Notes under the pieces: model-generated
What the model saw: the letters and a program-made list of their open reading frames with translations, nothing else
Told to the model about the DNA's origin: nothing
The model's database searches: none
In this document: positions 1-6,349 of the stretch, in pieces
Position numbering within the stretch: the stretch's first letter is position 1
Layout of the letters: the number at the start of each line of letters is the position of its first letter
Translations under genes and position numbers: made by a program
Source: an uncultured Chloroflexota bacterium
Lineage (GTDB): Bacteria; Chloroflexota; Limnocylindria; Limnocylindrales; CSP1-4
Length of the DNA stretch: 11,230 nt
Direction: 5' to 3'
NCBI GenBank assembly: GCA_903928275.1
Contig: CAIYQJ010000052.1
Coordinates: 1-11,230, forward strand

Positions 1-109
1 TGCCGACGTTCGCGACGACCGCGTCGCGCTCGTGCGCCCCCTCGACGACGCCGTTCTGCACATCCACGACGACGAGTGCGGTGTTCGGCCGGTTCTCCAG
101 TGTGGTCAT
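1..109 (-). CDS. Isochorismatase-family cysteine hydrolase, N-terminal part (runs off the left edge)
   Basis: Only the first 36 codons are present; the gene continues past position 1. The start of the protein reads as an N-terminal beta strand of the form ALVVVDVQNGVV followed by GAHERDAVVANV. This is the signature opening of the isochorismatase-like hydrolase family (nicotinamidases, isochorismatases, N-carbamoylsarcosine amidases). In that family the Asp of the VDVQ motif, here residue 16, belongs to the Asp-Lys-Cys catalytic triad; the Lys and Cys lie outside the window. The ATG at 109 is preceded by a strong purine-rich ribosome site (AGGGGGA, about 3 nt upstream). Substrate cannot be inferred from this fragment. 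It points the same way as the phosphoesterase operon to its right, but a 132-bp gap with its own repeat suggests independent transcription. Confidence 0.85.
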   Translation of the reverse strand, partial: MTTLENRPNTALVVVDVQNGVVEGAHERDAVVANVG

Positions 110-132
110 GGTCTCCCCCTGCTCACGCCGGG

Positions 133-159
133 CTCCTGTGTCCGTCTCTCCTGTGTCCG
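133..159. repeat. 12-bp direct repeat upstream of the isochorismatase-family gene
   Basis: CTCCTGTGTCCG occurs twice, at 133-144 and 148-159, with a 15-bp period. It lies in the 132-bp gap between the phosphoesterase stop and the isochorismatase-family start, about 24 bp upstream of that ATG. It could be a tandem regulator site or a simple local duplication; no promoter boxes are convincing beside it. Confidence 0.5.
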
Positions 160-241
160 CCAACGGTAGACCTGCCTCCGGACAGCGGGCCGGAGAGGAC
201 CTGGGACCTGCCCCTGGGCGCACCCGCTCAACCCGACCGGC

Positions 242-1177
242 TCAGTGCGTGAAGAACTCGCCGAGGTCGTTCGCGGTGCAGGTCTGCGCGAGGCACCCGA
301 GGCCCCACGCGTCCTCGATCGTCCGGACGAGCGAGTAGTGCGTGTGGCTGGTGGCTGACCGGAAGCCGGCGGGAACGCGCGGCGAGACGACGATGGTCGC
401 CACCCGGCCGCCCCCGCCGACGTTCGAGCTTCCTTCGTCCCACGTGATGACGAGGAGGCTGTTCGCGAAGGCGGCGCTGCCCGTGATCCGCGGCACGAAC
501 GCCCTCAGGAAGGCGTCGCCCTGCGCGACCGTCCCGTCGTGCATGTCGTTCACCATGTTCGGGACGATGAGCTCGTAGTCCGCGGCCGTTGGGCTGAACC
601 CCGCCAGGTGCGTGATCCGCGCGCAGCGACTCGGGCTCCCCGAGATGTCGGTGAAGCTGATCGCCGGGTCGTGCTTGCGCGCGTACCAGCCCGGGGCGCC
701 AACGAGGTCCACGCCGCCGGGGACCGCCGCGGCCGTCGAGCAGCGTCCCGGGTCGTCCTGCGCGTACACGTGCCAGGTGCGGCCACCGGCCTCGATCTGG
801 TCCGCGAGGTTGCGGGCCCCGAGGTCGTGGACGCCATCGTCCGTCACCCCGAGCGTGCTTCCCGCGAAGAGCGCGAGGTAGTTCGGCTCCGACGGGTGCG
901 CGACGGCCCGGTAGTTCGTCGCGAGTCCATAGCGGCGGATCAGGCCGTTGATGAACGGCGCCGTCGGGTTCCCCGCGATCGTCCCGTACTCGTGGTTCTC
1001 CATGACGACCACGTAGATGTGGCTGAAGGCCGGGACGACCGGGGTCGCGGCCGCGGCCGGCGCGGCGGTCTGGCTCGCTCCCACGAGGAGCACGGCGAGG
1101 AGGCCCGCGGTGGCGACCGCGGCGATGCGGCGTCGCGCCCCCGCGACCGGTCCGCGCGTGGGTCCGCCGCCCCTCAC
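242..1177 (-). CDS. Secreted phosphoesterase / acid phosphatase-like protein (phospholipase C superfamily, PF04185 type)
   Basis: This 311-aa protein has a basic N-terminus with an RRR stretch (15-17) and a hydrophobic core (about 18-33), then an Ala-rich cleavage region near 34-45, so export is likely; the arginines permit but do not prove Tat export. The mature part has the family hallmarks: VVVMENHEYGTI (57-67, metal-binding Glu-Asn), HPSEPNYLALFAG (94-106), YARKHDP (165-171), PNMVNDMHD (205-213), TWDEG (245-249) and SHTHYSLVRTIED (277-289). Family members are extracytoplasmic metal-dependent phosphatases or phospholipases C; its length fits the short acid-phosphatase branch rather than full phospholipase C. 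Cys pairs at 146/185 and 295/300 could form disulfides. The GTG start overlaps the TGA of the preceding coiled-coil gene in a GTGA, so translation is probably coupled. The substrate is not predictable from sequence. Confidence 0.85.
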   Translation of the reverse strand: MRGGGPTRGPVAGARRRIAAVATAGLLAVLLVGASQTAAPAAAATPVVPAFSHIYVVVMENHEYGTIAGNPTAPFINGLIRRYGLATNYRAVAHPSEPNYLALFAGSTLGVTDDGVHDLGARNLADQIEAGGRTWHVYAQDDPGRCSTAAAVPGGVDLVGAPGWYARKHDPAISFTDISGSPSRCARITHLAGFSPTAADYELIVPNMVNDMHDGTVAQGDAFLRAFVPRITGSAAFANSLLVITWDEGSSNVGGGGRVATIVVSPRVPAGFRSATSHTHYSLVRTIEDAWGLGCLAQTCTANDLGEFFTH

Positions 1178-1473
1178 GACTCCTCGAGCGGGATGGACTC
1201 CCGACGCCGGCGCTCGGGCGGCTTTCGGTCGACCCGGGCGATGAGGTGATCGATGACCGACCGTGCGGCCAGGAGCTGCTCCTTGCGCGCAGCCCGCAGG
1301 TGGCCGCGCGTGTCGGCGGGGACGAACCCCATGATGAGCGACTCCATCGACGCGAGGTCGCCGGCGCCCGGGCGCCCCTGCGCGTCATGCTCGCGCCGCT
1401 CCAACTCGGCGAGGCGTTCCTCGAGCACGGCGAGCCGCGCGGTCAGCTCCGCTTCCCGTCCCGCGTCAGTCAT
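1174..1473 (-). CDS. Small coiled-coil protein between the ATPase and phosphoesterase genes
   Basis: This 99-aa protein is acidic/basic-rich and has no signal peptide or membrane span. Residues about 5-32 form heptads rich in Leu, Glu, Arg and Ala (ARLAVLEERLAELERRE), a clear coiled coil likely to oligomerise. The central part (about 44-81) looks helical and conserved in style, with MESLIMGFVPADTR followed by a basic helix ending in IDHLIARVDR; the tail is an Arg-rich stretch. I do not recognise a named family. It starts with an ATG 3 nt after the ATPase stop, with AAAGGGG about 10 nt upstream, and its stop overlaps the phosphoesterase start. It is therefore translated with both neighbours. 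An adaptor or partner of the Get3-like ATPase is a reasonable guess from position only. Confidence 0.75.
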   Translation of the reverse strand: MTDAGREAELTARLAVLEERLAELERREHDAQGRPGAGDLASMESLIMGFVPADTRGHLRAARKEQLLAARSVIDHLIARVDRKPPERRRRESIPLEES

Positions 1474-1476
1474 GGC

Positions 1477-2673
1477 TCATCGCCCCTTTCGCCCCGTCGC
1501 GACCGCCCCGGCCGCGGCGAACTCGATCCGAAGGATGTGATCGTGGAACCCGCTGCCGACCGTCTCGGCGTCCACGAGGACGCGCGGCAGGATGAGGTTG
1601 CGTCGCCAGGACCCGACCGCGACGACGAGCTCGTCGCCGAAGCGCGTCAGGTGGACCTCCTCGCGCGACGTGAACGGGAGCTCCAGCTCGAGCACGAAGC
1701 GGTCGCCCTCGCGGCGGACCGTGTAGGGCCGGCCGCGGTAGAAGAAGTCGGTCGGATCGGCGTCTCCGAACACCGTCGCTCCGAGCAGGCGGAGCATCCG
1801 CTCGCCCACGACCTCCTCGTCGAAGAACGGCGCGCTCCGGACCGGCACCGGCGCGAACGACTCCTCCACGACCGGCCGGTATCGCTGCTGCGCCTCCCGC
1901 CAGGCCCCGAAGTACGCGCCGGCGTCGTCGGGCAGGACGCGGTTGCAGACGACGAGGTCGGTGGGGTAGCCATAGAGGTGGAAGTACGTGAAGGAGCGCT
2001 GCGCCTCCTTGATGACCATCCGCTCGAGGTTCAGGACGATCCGGATGGACGTCAGGTCGGGGTCGGCGAGCAGGTCGTGCATGTGCTCGAGCCTGCCGAA
2101 GAGCTCTTCGCCGGCGGTGAAGACATCGTTGCCGGGCGTTGGCATCCCCGTGACCCTCCCGAGGATGGGGTTCGTGAGCTGGGAGAGCCGGCGCTGGATC
2201 GGGTAGATCCGCTCCAGCCACCACCGGCCGGCCTCGGGGAGGCTCAGCAGCCGGAGGGTCTCGCCGGTGGGCGCGGCATCCACGACGACGAGGTCGTACA
2301 GGCCGCTGTCGTGGTGCTCCGCGATCCAGAGGAGGCTCGCGAGCTCGTCCATGCCCGGCAGGACGCTCATCTCCTCGGCGAGGACGTCGTTGAGGCCGCG
2401 CCAGCGCAGGACGCTGCTGACGTACTCCTGGATCGTCCCCCAGTACTTGTCGATGTTGTGGAAGACCTCGGACTCCTGGCCCCAGAGGTTGGGCGCGATC
2501 TCGACGGGCTCGGGCCCCAGGGGTCGGTCGAACGAGTCGGCAAGGCTGTGCGCCGCGTCGGTGGACATGACGATCGTCCGGTAGCCGCGCTCGGCGGCCA
2601 GCAGCGCCGTCGCGGCCGCCACGCTCGTCTTGCCGACGCCGCCCTTGCCCGTGTAGACGATGATCCGGGTCAC
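1477..2673 (-). CDS. Get3/ArsA-family ATPase with C-terminal HSP20-like domain
   Basis: This 398-aa protein opens with the deviant Walker A GKGGVGKT (9-16). It has switch I STDAAHS (37-43), switch II VDAAPTGETLR (131-141) and the nucleotide-base loop NRVLPDD (244-250). These are the diagnostic motifs of Get3/ArsA ATPases, which form ATP-gated dimers. Residues about 313-386 form a beta-rich segment (RPYTVRREGDRFVLELELPF and on) matching the HSP20-like domain often fused to bacterial members. There is a single Cys (243), so neither the arsenite-binding cysteines of ArsA nor the CxxC zinc motif of eukaryotic Get3 is present; a role in arsenite efflux is unlikely. The GTG start is chosen because family homology begins directly there; the ribosome site is weak (GGGGTATGG). 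First gene of an operon with the coiled-coil and phosphoesterase genes. Client proteins in bacteria are unknown. Confidence 0.9.
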   Translation of the reverse strand: MTRIIVYTGKGGVGKTSVAAATALLAAERGYRTIVMSTDAAHSLADSFDRPLGPEPVEIAPNLWGQESEVFHNIDKYWGTIQEYVSSVLRWRGLNDVLAEEMSVLPGMDELASLLWIAEHHDSGLYDLVVVDAAPTGETLRLLSLPEAGRWWLERIYPIQRRLSQLTNPILGRVTGMPTPGNDVFTAGEELFGRLEHMHDLLADPDLTSIRIVLNLERMVIKEAQRSFTYFHLYGYPTDLVVCNRVLPDDAGAYFGAWREAQQRYRPVVEESFAPVPVRSAPFFDEEVVGERMLRLLGATVFGDADPTDFFYRGRPYTVRREGDRFVLELELPFTSREEVHLTRFGDELVVAVGSWRRNLILPRVLVDAETVGSGFHDHILRIEFAAAGAVATGRKGR

Positions 2674-2883
2674 CGCGGCACCATACCCCGGACGGCCGAA
2701 CGGGGCGCCAGGCGGCCCGGCACCCGGCGCCGGTCCCGAGGCGCCGACCCAGGTCAGCCCGTTCCGACCGCGCTCTTCACCCCGGGCACCTTCGGAAGCC
2801 CCGGGACGCCGAGGGCCGACCCCATGACGATCCGGCCGACGGGGCGCGCCGGGTCGCACAGGTCCTCCGGCGGCCGCGCCGGC
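2674..2883. other. 210-bp gap between nuclease and ATPase genes
   Basis: I see no gene I can support here. It is GC-rich like the coding DNA and contains short inverted GC repeats but no T-run that would mark a classical terminator. It presumably holds the minus-strand promoter of the ATPase operon, but no convincing -35/-10 pair is visible. Confidence 0.4.
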
Positions 2884-3753
2884 TCACGACCCGCCGCGGG
2901 TCGCGGCCGATGCGGCGGGAGCGGCCGAGGCGAGGCACGTCGTGCGGTATTCGCACCACCGGCAGCGCCCTTCGGCCGGCCGCGCCGGGAAGTCGCGGAG
3001 CCGGATCCGGCGGACCGCGGCGGTGAGCCGCTCGCCGAAGGCGGCGACCTGGTCCGCGCTCCGCCTCGTCCACACCGTGATGCCGGGGTCTGCGAAGTAG
3101 AGGCCGACGCGCGCGGGAGCCGGCAGCGCGGCGCCGGTGGCCGGGTCACGCACGCCGCCGCGGACGAGGGCGAACGCGTAGGCGGTGAGCTGGAGGTCGG
3201 CGTCCACGTCTGCCTGGCTCCGCGGCGAGCCGGTCTTGTAGTCGAGGACCTCGACGCCACCGTCCGGGCGGCGGTCGATCCGGTCGATGTAGCCGACGAA
3301 CCGGGAGCGCCCGCCATCGCCCGGGAGGTCGACGTCCACGCCGAATCCGAGCTCCACGCCGATCGGCTCGCCGTCGGATGCCTCCTCGGCCTCGAGGAAC
3401 CGCGCGAGGACCGGCCCCGCGCGCTCCCGGTAGCGCGCGATCTCGTCCGCCGTGCAGCCGGATCCGTCGATCGCGATGCCGAAGGCCGAGGCGATCGTCG
3501 CGGCGTCGGGCCCGGGCAGCCAGCTGTCCCGCGCCGCGATCCGCGCCCGGACGAACGCCTCGAACGCCGCGTGGATCGCCTTGCCGAACGCGTACTGGCT
3601 CGGGGTGACGATGCCCGGCAGCCGCTCCACGTACCGGAACCCGTAGCGCGCCGGGCACCCCTCGAACGTGGAGAGCGACGAGTAGCTCTCGTACCTCGGC
3701 AGGTCGGAGGGGGCTCCCGCCGGAAGCCCGCCCGTGTCGGATGTCGTCTTCAC
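2884..3753 (-). CDS. RecB/AddB/Cas4-like PD-(D/E)XK nuclease with probable 4Fe-4S cluster
   Basis: This 289-aa protein carries all nuclease motifs of the RecB-like PD-(D/E)XK family. They are YSSLSTFEGCPARYGFRYV (24-42), FGKAIHAAFE (56-65, His61), a core Glu at 134 (VELGFGV), GYIDRID with Asp157, LDYKTG with Asp171 and Lys173, and QLTAYAFAL (188-196) as the Q-x3-Y motif. Cys33 together with C264, C267 and C273 (C-x2-C-x5-C) matches the split four-cysteine arrangement that holds a 4Fe-4S cluster in AddB and Cas4 proteins. It is a stand-alone nuclease domain; no helicase, cas1/cas2 or CRISPR repeats are adjacent. The GTG start at 3753 lacks a clear Shine-Dalgarno. It is transcribed away from the ATPase_2 gene. 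Likely a DNA end-processing exonuclease; the partner is unknown. Confidence 0.88.
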   Translation of the reverse strand: MKTTSDTGGLPAGAPSDLPRYESYSSLSTFEGCPARYGFRYVERLPGIVTPSQYAFGKAIHAAFEAFVRARIAARDSWLPGPDAATIASAFGIAIDGSGCTADEIARYRERAGPVLARFLEAEEASDGEPIGVELGFGVDVDLPGDGGRSRFVGYIDRIDRRPDGGVEVLDYKTGSPRSQADVDADLQLTAYAFALVRGGVRDPATGAALPAPARVGLYFADPGITVWTRRSADQVAAFGERLTAAVRRIRLRDFPARPAEGRCRWCEYRTTCLASAAPAASAATRGGS

Positions 3754-3852
3754 ACGGGGATCATGCGCCGGCCCCGTGACAGCTACGTTGGCACGGGCGA
3801 GCGGTTGGTGGGCCGGGCCCTCGTCTCACCCGGGCCACCAGCGACCCGACGG

Positions 3853-3900
3853 TTGACGGCGGTCGACAGTCTAAGATGTCTTAGTCGAAGCGCTCTTAGA
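3853..3900 (+). promoter_or_regulatory. Putative promoter with palindromic operator in front of the ATPase_2/DUF234 gene
   Basis: The AT-richer island upstream of the ATPase_2 gene contains the perfect inverted repeat CTAAGA-TG-TCTTAG at 3871-3884. A third copy in the same orientation as the right arm, TCTTAGA, sits at 3894-3900, 15 bp further on and touching the ribosome site. TTGACG at 3853-3858 could be a -35 box, but no good -10 lies at normal spacing; TAAGAT (3872-3877) is 13 bp away. The symmetry suits a dimeric repressor. In RNA, TCTAAGA (3870-3876) could instead pair with 3894-3900. The regulator is not in the window. Confidence 0.5.
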
Positions 3901-3909
3901 GAGGGAGAC

Positions 3910-5346
3910 GTGAGTCATCCGTTCATCGATCGGTACCGGGAGCGTGCCGACCTGGACGATGCGTGGGACTCAGGCCGTCCCGAGCTCATCGTGGTGCACG
4001 GCCGACGTCGAGTGGGGAAGTCGGCGCTGCTCGCGCGCTTCGCCTCGGAAAGGCCCGTCTCGTACTACGTCGCGGCCGAGCAGCTCGAGCGCGACCAACT
4101 CGCGGACGTGGGCCGAGCGCTCGGGCCGATGTCGGTGGGGTTCCGTCGCGGACGACCGCCGCGGCTCGCCATCCGCGACTGGGACGAGGCGCTGTCGATC
4201 GTGGGGGACGCCGCAGCGAGGCGCCGGATCGGGCTCGTCCTCGACGAGTTCCCGTACCTGGTCGCCGGGAACCGGGCCCTGCCGTCCCTCATCCAGCGGT
4301 GGTGGGACTCCGTCGGCTCCAGGTCGAACGTCGTGCTCATCCTCGCCGGGTCCCAGCAGTCGATGATGCGGTCCCTCGTCTCGTCGGAGGGCGCGCTCTA
4401 TGGACGCCCGACGCGCACACACCACCTGCGACCGTTCGACTACTACTACGCCGGTCGGTTCGCGGCCGGCTGGTCTCCCGAGGACAAGGTCCGCCTCTAT
4501 GCGGTCGCCGGGGGCGTCCCAGACTACCTTGAAGAGTTCGACTTCTCGCGACCTCTTCGCGACGAGCTGCTCCGCGTCGTGTTCTCGCCGGCCGGCCGGC
4601 TCTTCCGCGAGGCGCCGGATCTCCTGCGGTCGGAGTTCGTCGAACCGCGCACCTACGAGACGGTCCTTCGCGCGATCGCCAACGGGTACGTGACGCCGGG
4701 CGAGATCGCGACGCAGGCGGGGCTCGCCGGCGCGAACCGCGTGACCCCGTACCTGGAGAGGCTCATCGATCTGGACCTCGTCGAGCGGAGAGTGCCGCCG
4801 CCCGAGGCCGGACAGCCGCGTTCTCGCAACAGCCAGTACGTGATCGCGGACCCGTACCTGCGCTTCTTCTTCGCGCTGGTGGATCCATGGCGGAGTGCGA
4901 TCCAACAAGGCCAGGGCGCCGCGGTGCTGGCTGAGATCTGGGGCGAGGAGCTCGATCGCTTCGTCAGTCGGACGTTCGAGGACGTGGCCGGGCAGCATCT
5001 CCAGCGTCTCGCCGGGGCCGGTCAGATCGGGCCATTCACGACCGTCGGGTTCTGGTGGTTCTCCGGGGGCGACATCGACGCGGCCGCGATGTCCGGATCA
5101 CGACTGGCTGCCGCCGCCTCCGCGAAGTGGACGCGCGAGCACGTGAAGCCTGCGGACGTGGCCGGCCTTCGGCGCGACGTCGCGCTCGTGGCGCCCGGGG
5201 ATCGGCCCCGCCTCTTCCTCTACGGCCGTTCCGGCTTCGATCGGAACATCGCGCCGGAGCCCGACCTCACGCTGGTCGGACTGCAAGACCTGTATGCGGC
5301 CGATCTCGAGTACGAGCGCACCCCCGGTCGGAGGACCATTGCCTGA
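3910..5346 (+). CDS. Archaeal-type ATPase (ATPase_2, PF01637) with C-terminal DUF234 domain
   Basis: This 478-aa protein begins with the family opening FIDRYRERADL (5-15). It has Walker A GRRRVGKS (31-38), Walker B IGLVLDEFPYL (107-117), a sensor-1-like strand VVLILAGSQQSMM (141-153) and the downstream RPFDYYYAGRF box (174-184). Residues about 245-295 form a winged helix-turn-helix, and about 309-470 match DUF234, a degenerate restriction-endonuclease-like fold, with the usual YVIADPYLRFFF entry (310-321). In that domain GGDIDAAAM (386-394) is followed by ASAKW (403-407), where many members have E-x-K-W; here the acidic residue is Ser404. The GTG start is supported by GAGAGG 5 nt upstream and by homology from residue 5. 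Family members are found in archaea and scattered bacteria and are often linked with mobile elements; no precise function is established. TGA ends 32 bp before the DUF1810 gene. Confidence 0.88.
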   Translation: MSHPFIDRYRERADLDDAWDSGRPELIVVHGRRRVGKSALLARFASERPVSYYVAAEQLERDQLADVGRALGPMSVGFRRGRPPRLAIRDWDEALSIVGDAAARRRIGLVLDEFPYLVAGNRALPSLIQRWWDSVGSRSNVVLILAGSQQSMMRSLVSSEGALYGRPTRTHHLRPFDYYYAGRFAAGWSPEDKVRLYAVAGGVPDYLEEFDFSRPLRDELLRVVFSPAGRLFREAPDLLRSEFVEPRTYETVLRAIANGYVTPGEIATQAGLAGANRVTPYLERLIDLDLVERRVPPPEAGQPRSRNSQYVIADPYLRFFFALVDPWRSAIQQGQGAAVLAEIWGEELDRFVSRTFEDVAGQHLQRLAGAGQIGPFTTVGFWWFSGGDIDAAAMSGSRLAAAASAKWTREHVKPADVAGLRRDVALVAPGDRPRLFLYGRSGFDRNIAPEPDLTLVGLQDLYAADLEYERTPGRRTIA

Positions 5347-5378
5347 GGGCCAGCCGAGGTGCGGCGCACACTGGGCGG

Positions 5379-5795
5379 ATGGAGCCCGAGCTCGATCGGG
5401 TCCTCGACGCGCAGCGGAGCGTCTACGACCACGTCCTCGATGAGCTGCGACAGGGACGGAAGCGAAGTCACTGGATGTGGTTCGTGTTCCCGCAGATCGC
5501 CGGGCTCGGCTCCAGCGAGATGTCGCAGCGGTACGCGATCTCATCGCTCGCGGAGGCCCGAGCGTACCTGGCGCACCCGGTGCTCGGCGAGCGGCTGCGC
5601 GAGTGCACCCGTCTCGTCGCGGCCACGGAGGGACGGACGGCGGAGCAGATCTTCGGTGAGGTCGACGCCATGAAGCTCCGCTCGTCCATGACGCTGTTCC
5701 ATCGTGCGGCGCCGGACGAGACCGTGTTCGGTCGAGTGCTCGCACGCCTCTTCGATGGTGTCGCCGACGAGGCGACCGACGCATCGCTCCGTTGA
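5379..5795 (+). CDS. DUF1810 family protein
   Basis: This 138-aa protein matches DUF1810 (PF08837) over its whole length. It has an N-terminal helix with DRVLDAQRSVYDHVLDELRQG (6-26), the characteristic HWMWFVFPQIAGLG (31-44), SSEMSQRYAISSLAEARAYL (45-64), HPVLGERLRECTRLV (66-80) and the closing DAMKLRSSMTLFHRAAP (96-112). The length is typical. The family is cytoplasmic and of unknown biochemical function. The ATG follows the ATPase_2 stop by 32 bp with only a weak ribosome site (GGGCGG), so it may be co-transcribed with it. It ends 16 bp from the opposing helicase remnant. Confidence 0.9.
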   Translation: MEPELDRVLDAQRSVYDHVLDELRQGRKRSHWMWFVFPQIAGLGSSEMSQRYAISSLAEARAYLAHPVLGERLRECTRLVAATEGRTAEQIFGEVDAMKLRSSMTLFHRAAPDETVFGRVLARLFDGVADEATDASLR

Positions 5796-5811
5796 GAGGA
5801 CGGGCGAGGCC

Positions 5812-6345
5812 CTACTCGACCACTCCCGTCGCCATCTCCACGAACCGCGCCATCGCGTTCGCCAGCCGCATCTGCCCGGGGGTCCGGCACGCCACGGTGA
5901 GCAGGGCCCGGCTGCACACGAGCACGACGAGGGCCTGGGCGCGCGAGGTGGCGACGTTGAAGCGGTTGAGGCTGAAGAGGAACGTCATGTCGCGGGGCAT
6001 GTCGTCTGGGGTGGACGTCGCCATCGTGTAGATGACCACCGGCGCCTCGCGGCCCTGGAACTTGTCCACGGTGCCGGCTTCGACACCGTCGGGCAGCGCC
6101 TGCCGCAGCCGCCCCACCTGCGTGTTGTACGGCAAGACGACGAGGATGTCCCACGACATGATCGGGTGCGGCGCGCCGTCCCTGTCCACCCACTCGCGGC
6201 CCAGCAGGTGGCGCACGAGGCCCACGACGACGTCGACCTCCTCCGGCGACGCGTTCGATCGGCCGACGTGCTCGACGGGGACATGCCGGAGGCCGCTCCC
6301 GGCGAGGGGGTCGCCGCCGACGGTCTCGGGCCCGGCGCGCGACGC
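5812..6345 (-). pseudogene. C-terminal remnant of a TM0106-type (RecB nuclease-SF1 helicase) protein
   Basis: About 177 codons match only the last RecA-like domain of SF1B helicases of the TM0106/AAA_12 type. Visible are GSGLRHVPVEHVG near the left of the homology, DILVVLPYNTQVGRLR (about 6100-6150), the motif V region GTVDKFQGREAP (about 6041-6075), and motif VI NVATSRAQ (5935-5958), followed by the usual ending CRTPGQMRLANAMARFVEMA. Complete relatives are about 1,100 residues, with an N-terminal RecB-like nuclease and Walker A/B motifs; all of that is missing. Upstream, the frame stays open to an ATG at 6480, but those residues lie antiframe inside the SH3 gene and are not helicase-like. 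The homology stops at about the TGA of that gene. A non-functional remnant left by a deletion or insertion is the best reading; an assembly join is the alternative. Confidence 0.8.
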
Positions 6346-6349
6346 AGGC

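Noticed and set aside
176..195. Inverted repeat CTCCGG / CCGGAG with an 8-nt loop downstream of the phosphoesterase gene
   Set aside because: Possible stem-loop, but the arms are short and no T-run follows on the minus strand, so I do not call a terminator.
2757..2825. Small minus-strand frame of 23 codons (MGSALGVPGLPKV...) in the nuclease-ATPase gap
   Set aside because: It has no Shine-Dalgarno and no recognisable motif, and stays open as GC-rich DNA does by chance. I cannot support it as a gene.
1246..3909. Plus-strand reading frame open for about 2.6 kb before the ATPase_2 start
   Set aside because: It is antisense to the nuclease, ATPase and coiled-coil genes, which have clear family motifs. 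Long open antisense frames are expected at this GC content; the real gene begins at the GTG at 3910.
5760..5776. Inverted repeat GTCGCC / GGCGAC near the convergent gene ends
   Set aside because: It lies inside the DUF1810 coding region, has no T-run on either strand, and such repeats are common at this GC content.
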